DNA of 64,000 nucleotides from Aequorivita sinensis (lineage in GTDB: Bacteria > Bacteroidota > Bacteroidia > Flavobacteriales > Flavobacteriaceae). The position numbers and the translations under genes are program-made. The stretch spans positions 434,001 through 498,000 of the forward strand of contig NZ_VDMC01000002.1 in NCBI RefSeq assembly GCF_006346335.1, in the 5' to 3' direction. Below, piece after piece: positions 61,793-64,000 of the stretch. The first letter of the stretch is position 1. Each line of letters opens with the position of its first letter. A model generated the notes under the pieces. That model had not been told where the DNA came from. It made no database searches and worked only from the letters and a program-made list of their open reading frames with translations.

Positions 61793-62221
61793 TTAATTCA
61801 CTCTAGACCAAGTTTGTGTTCTTCCTAAAAGTGAAAAACCTACATATCCACGTACGTCAAGCTTATTTGCTCCATTTAATTTAATATAGCTTTTATAAAC
61901 TTTCCCGTTTAATGGGTCCATAATTGTTCCGTCGTTGTATTCATCGCCATCTTTCTGAAGTCCTTTAAGTATTACAAGTCCTTCTATTGGCTTTCCTTTA
62001 TCCGCTCCTGGGCATTTATCGCATACTGCATTTTTCTTAGCAGGGTTTAAAATTTCTACTATTTTACCATAAACTTTACCGTTTTGCTTATAGATTTCAA
62101 CAATAGATTTTGCTTCCCCTGTTTCGTCGTCTATAGTTTTCCATTTTCCAGTTACATCTTGAGCCGAAGCAGCAAAAACAGTCATTAAAGCTAATGAGAG
62201 TGTTAAAAATATTTTATTCAT
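61793..62221 (-). CDS. Secreted DUF2147 family protein
   Basis: The 142-aa protein has a signal peptide (1-20, ending ASA), then DVTGKWKTIDDETGEAKSIV, VYGKIVEILNP, CDKCPGADKGKPI and LDVRGYVGFSLLGRTQTWSR. These are the DUF2147 landmarks, a lipocalin-like beta fold. Two Cys in CDKC could form a disulfide. Function is unknown; a periplasmic location is inferred. It has its own terminator. Confidence 0.88.
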   Translation of the reverse strand: MNKIFLTLSLALMTVFAASAQDVTGKWKTIDDETGEAKSIVEIYKQNGKVYGKIVEILNPAKKNAVCDKCPGADKGKPIEGLVILKGLQKDGDEYNDGTIMDPLNGKVYKSYIKLNGANKLDVRGYVGFSLLGRTQTWSRVN

Positions 62222-62238
62222 AATTTGAAGAGATTAAG

Positions 62239-63159
62239 TTATTTTTTAATTTTTTCTTTAAGCTGCTTAATTGAAACATTCAACTCAAAACCTAGCAGCA
62301 AAAGGTTTGCGTTTATCCAAATATATAACATCAATATCAAAAGTGCACCAATAGAGCCATATAACTCGTTATAATTTGAAAAATTATTAATATATATTCC
62401 GAAAAAATATGTGGTTAACAAGAACAACACTGTAGTAACTACTGCTCCAATGGAAAAAAAGCTTGAAGACTTCCCTTCTTTGGTTCCGAAGTAATACAAG
62501 GTCGCAATTACGACATAGATCATAATTAGGAATACAAGAAATTGAAAGAACTGAATCCAAAACAAATCGTTATCGATATAAGCTCTAGATTGGAAGTCGC
62601 GAATAATAAATTCTCCATAAAGGATAACCCCTACTGAAGTTAACAACAACAATGCCAAGAAAATAGCAACACTTAGAGCTACAAGGTATTGACGGAAAAA
62701 ATTCCTATTTACAGATACGTGAAAAGAGTATTGAAATGCACTAAATATAGCATTCACCCCATTTGCTGATAAGAATAGCGACAGTATAAACACAAACGAC
62801 AGCAATCCAGAGCGTGGGTTTACCGCAATATCTGCAATAATTGGATAGAAAAACTGTGTGGTTTGTGGAGGTAATAAAGCTTCAATAAATATTAAAAACC
62901 GCGTTTGAAACCCATCTATACGGATGTAAGGAATAAGGTTTAAAAGTAAAAGCAAAAAAGGAAATAACGCTAAAAAGAAACTATAAGCAATAGAACTAGC
63001 TCGCGGCGAAAAGGAACCTTTTAAAATACCATTTACATAAATTTCTAATAAATGATATAGTGAAAACTGACCTAATCCTGGGAGTTTTATTCTTTTTGTT
63101 ACATCAACCAATTCCCGTATTACAGGAATTTTTATTTCCTTTTCTTGGTTTTCGCTCAT
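62239..63159 (-). CDS. YihY/BrkB family inner-membrane protein
   Basis: The 306-aa protein has about six membrane helices and the family pattern FSPRASSIAYSFFLALFPFL, LFLSANGVNAIFSAFQYSFH, TLYYFGTKEGKSSSFFSIGA and LLILMLYIWINANLLLLGFE. The family was once called ribonuclease BN in error. Its role is probably transport or membrane organisation, but this is unknown. Its start overlaps the nadC stop by 4 bp, so the two are translationally coupled. Confidence 0.9.
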   Translation of the reverse strand: MSENQEKEIKIPVIRELVDVTKRIKLPGLGQFSLYHLLEIYVNGILKGSFSPRASSIAYSFFLALFPFLLLLLNLIPYIRIDGFQTRFLIFIEALLPPQTTQFFYPIIADIAVNPRSGLLSFVFILSLFLSANGVNAIFSAFQYSFHVSVNRNFFRQYLVALSVAIFLALLLLTSVGVILYGEFIIRDFQSRAYIDNDLFWIQFFQFLVFLIMIYVVIATLYYFGTKEGKSSSFFSIGAVVTTVLFLLTTYFFGIYINNFSNYNELYGSIGALLILMLYIWINANLLLLGFELNVSIKQLKEKIKK

Positions 63160-64000
63160 TTAACCGCTTTTAGGCTAAGATCCATATTATAAACCGAATG
63201 CGTTAACGCACCACTTGAAATATAATCTACACCACATTCTGCATATTTTCTAACTGTTTCTAATGTAATTCCTCCACTAGATTCTGTTAAACACTTACCG
63301 TTAATTAGTTTTACAGCCTTACGAGTATCTTCGTAATTAAAGTTATCGATTAATATTCTATAAACTCCGTCACTTTGAAGGATTTCTTCAATTTCAGCAA
63401 GATTTCTTGCTTCAACAATTATTTTAAGATCAAAATGATTTTCTTTTAAATATGCTTGCGTTTTTTCAATAGCCTTAGTTATACTTCCGCAGAAGTCGAT
63501 GTGATTATCCTTTAGCATTATCATATCATATAACGCAAAACGATGATTCTCTCCACCTCCTATCTTTACAGCCCATTTTTCTAATGCGCGAATTCCAGGT
63601 GTGGTTTTACGAGTATCTAAAATTTTGGTATTAGTGCCTTCCAAAAGCTTAACATATTGATTAGTTTTAGTTGCAATTGCACTCATACGTTGCATAGCAT
63701 TCAAAACCAATCTTTCAGCTTTTAAAATTGACTGTGAAAGTCCTGAAACATAAAAACATACATCTCCATATTTTACTGGAGAGCCGTCTTTTATTTTTAC
63801 CTCTACTTCAAGACCTGGATCTATATATTCAAAAACTTGTTTCGCAAAATCTATTCCTGCAATAATTCCTTCGTCCTTTACCAAAAGCTTAGCCGAACCG
63901 GTAGCATCTTCTGGAATACAGGCTAATGAACTATGATCGCCATTCCCTACATCCTCACGAATTGCATTTGCGATTATGATATCTATCTCTTTGTTGAATT
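63156..64000 (-). CDS. nadC: Quinolinate phosphoribosyltransferase (NadC), N-terminus beyond window
   Basis: The enzyme makes nicotinate mononucleotide from quinolinate and PRPP in de novo NAD synthesis. The frame stays open to the right edge, giving IANAIREDVGNGDHSSLACI upstream of VKDEGIIAGIDFAKQVFEYI, so only a few N-terminal residues are missing. Family motifs include AERLVLNAMQRMSAIATKT, LDTRKTTPGIRALEKWAVKI, GGGENHRFALYDMIMLKDNH and SGGITLETVRKYAECGVDYI. It is upstream of, and coupled to, the YihY/BrkB gene. Confidence 0.94.
   Translation of the reverse strand, partial: FNKEIDIIIANAIREDVGNGDHSSLACIPEDATGSAKLLVKDEGIIAGIDFAKQVFEYIDPGLEVEVKIKDGSPVKYGDVCFYVSGLSQSILKAERLVLNAMQRMSAIATKTNQYVKLLEGTNTKILDTRKTTPGIRALEKWAVKIGGGENHRFALYDMIMLKDNHIDFCGSITKAIEKTQAYLKENHFDLKIIVEARNLAEIEEILQSDGVYRILIDNFNYEDTRKAVKLINGKCLTESSGGITLETVRKYAECGVDYISSGALTHSVYNMDLSLKAVK

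Overview
The window looks like chromosomal DNA of a marine-type Flavobacteriaceae (phylum Bacteroidota). The DNA is AT-rich. Several promoters fit the Bacteroidota pattern TTTG-N19-TAnnTTTG, and clear Shine-Dalgarno sequences are rare. It encodes families typical of the group: secreted proteins whose mature part begins QVGIGTTNP, DUF4290, DUF2911, a DUF6495-like protein, TonB-dependent receptors with a carboxypeptidase-like regulatory domain, and the rpsF-rpsR-rplI operon. I cannot name the species. No phage, transposase, integron or CRISPR array was seen; xerD is the chromosomal dimer-resolution recombinase.

Layout. 1-8.2 kb: a minus-strand cluster of five paralogous secreted QVGIGT proteins plus one small secreted protein, interrupted by lpdA and by a 68-bp tandem repeat. 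8.2-8.7 kb: an intergenic repeat nest with a 7-bp tandem array, a 38-bp perfect palindrome and a GC-rich hairpin element. 8.7-14.6 kb: aroQ, six tandem paralogous outer-membrane beta-barrel genes, most with their own terminator, then divergent xerD. 14.7-18.1 kb: an aldo/keto reductase, then the rny / 6S-like RNA / zapA / coiled-coil unit. 18.7-30.2 kb: an envelope region with an M23 peptidase, a TonB-dependent receptor, a Kdo-kinase-like protein, a heptosyltransferase-like GT9, four GT2 proteins (one an internal tandem duplication) and a CDP-glycerol-phosphotransferase-like protein, probably for LPS core or surface glycan. 30.3-43.8 kb: housekeeping genes including threonylcarbamoyl-AMP synthase, tRNA nucleotidyltransferase, heme A synthase, a nucleoid-associated protein, RecQ, kdsD-tatC and a photolyase. 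43.8-54.2 kb: murA with Asp at the fosfomycin-target position, a DUF4290 protein, a DUF493 protein, an AAA ATPase, a second RecQ, fmt, HU, YqgE, a class IV aminotransferase, tRNA-Met, SRAP and a flavodoxin-like protein. 54.5-64 kb: hisS, an ABC permease, rplI-rpsR-rpsF, priA, a DUF2147 protein, a BrkB/YihY protein and nadC, which is cut by the window edge.

How the parts fit. Much of the window concerns the cell envelope: surface proteins, beta-barrels, receptor, LPS sugars and their attachment (kdsD supplies arabinose-5-phosphate for Kdo; the Kdo kinase, GT9 and GT2 proteins extend the core), peptidoglycan (murA, M23) and Tat export. DNA repair is the second theme: two different RecQ helicases, a photolyase, SRAP, PriA and XerD.

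The most unusual signals are a recurring 7-bp periodicity in several unrelated intergenic arrays, the repeat nest upstream of a surface-protein gene, the 6S-like RNA, the complementary zinc-site pattern of the two RecQ paralogs, and five convergent gene pairs whose stop codons overlap in short palindromes. I did not find a clearly new multi-gene defence or biosynthetic system.
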